NCBI GenBank assembly: GCA_028702015.1
Contig: JAQVPO010000091.1
Location: forward strand, 1 to 5,758
Source of the DNA: Synergistaceae bacterium
GTDB taxonomy: Bacteria; Synergistota; Synergistia; Synergistales; Synergistaceae
Reading direction: 5' to 3'
DNA: 5,758 bases
Part shown: positions 5,641 through 5,758 of the stretch, one piece after another
How positions within the stretch are numbered: the first letter of the stretch is position 1
How the letters are laid out: each line of letters begins with the position of its first letter
Made by a program: the position numbers and the translations under genes
Notes under the pieces: generated by a model
Database searches by the model: none
What the model was told of the DNA's origin: nothing
The model's input: only the letters and a program-made list of their open reading frames with translations

Positions 5641-5758
5641 CTATTTCTCCAGTACTGCCATTACCCTTACAGGGCCTCCGTCCTGCTCTTTCAGAGATAT
5701 GGGCAGTGCGGCCAGACAGAAAGGCCTGCCTCCTGCTTTTTACATATTTCTCAGGTTT
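5641..5758 (-). pseudogene. C-terminus of a cyclase-family (kynurenine formamidase-like) protein, interrupted by a stop
   Basis: Read on the minus strand, the last 32 codons (5739 to 5641, stop TAG) encode GGRPFCLAALPISLKEQDGG followed by PVRVMAVLEK. This matches the C-terminal strand and loop typical of the cyclase/KynB family (metal-dependent hydrolases), where an ALP(L/I).. segment is followed by DGSPVR-type residues. The same frame continues upstream as NLRNM, also family-like, but an in-frame TAA at 5740-5742 separates it from the match. A single GAA-to-TAA change would explain it, with Glu restoring the expected sequence. Only the end of the gene is in the window, so the metal-binding HxGTHxD motif cannot be examined. 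A sequencing error is the alternative to a true pseudogene. It converges on crcB and looks unrelated to it. Confidence 0.6.

Overview
The window carries a complete four-gene spermidine operon on the + strand, then a two-gene fluoride-channel cassette on the same strand, and ends in a damaged fragment of a minus-strand gene. It looks like bacterial chromosome. The host cannot be fixed from sequence alone. The tight gene packing, AGA/AGG/ATA-rich codon use, Shine-Dalgarno (SD)-led starts and gene families suggest a strictly anaerobic bacterium of the Synergistota or clostridial type; this is a guess.

Region 1 (about 1-465) has no convincing gene. It is visibly more A+T-rich than the rest and holds several small hairpins, a probable promoter (-10 TATAAT at 300-305) inside a perfect 11-bp palindrome, and a leader of roughly 150 nt. 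The leader ends in a striking hairpin that puts the speD SD in its loop and the speD AUG in its stem.

Region 2 (466-4406) is speD, speA, speE, speB. The genes overlap or nearly touch (8-nt overlap, 3-nt gap, 20-nt overlap), so one coupled transcript is likely. SpeD makes decarboxylated S-adenosylmethionine, the PLP decarboxylase most likely makes agmatine from arginine, SpeE transfers aminopropyl groups, and SpeB removes urea from a guanidino compound. Together they convert arginine and S-adenosylmethionine to spermidine, either through putrescine or through N1-aminopropylagmatine. Gene content does not separate the two routes.

Region 3 (4407-4618) is a non-coding, hairpin-rich spacer. It does not match the fluoride riboswitch although it sits before fluoride-channel genes. 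Region 4 (4619-5383) encodes a DUF190 PII-like protein and CrcB/Fluc.

Region 5 (5384-5640) holds candidate terminators between converging genes and one doubtful small ORF. Region 6 (5641-5758, minus strand) is the C-terminus of a cyclase-family (kynurenine formamidase-like) protein, interrupted by an in-frame TAA.

No new multi-gene system is visible. The best candidates for new biology are the two RNA leaders, before speD and before the DUF190 gene.
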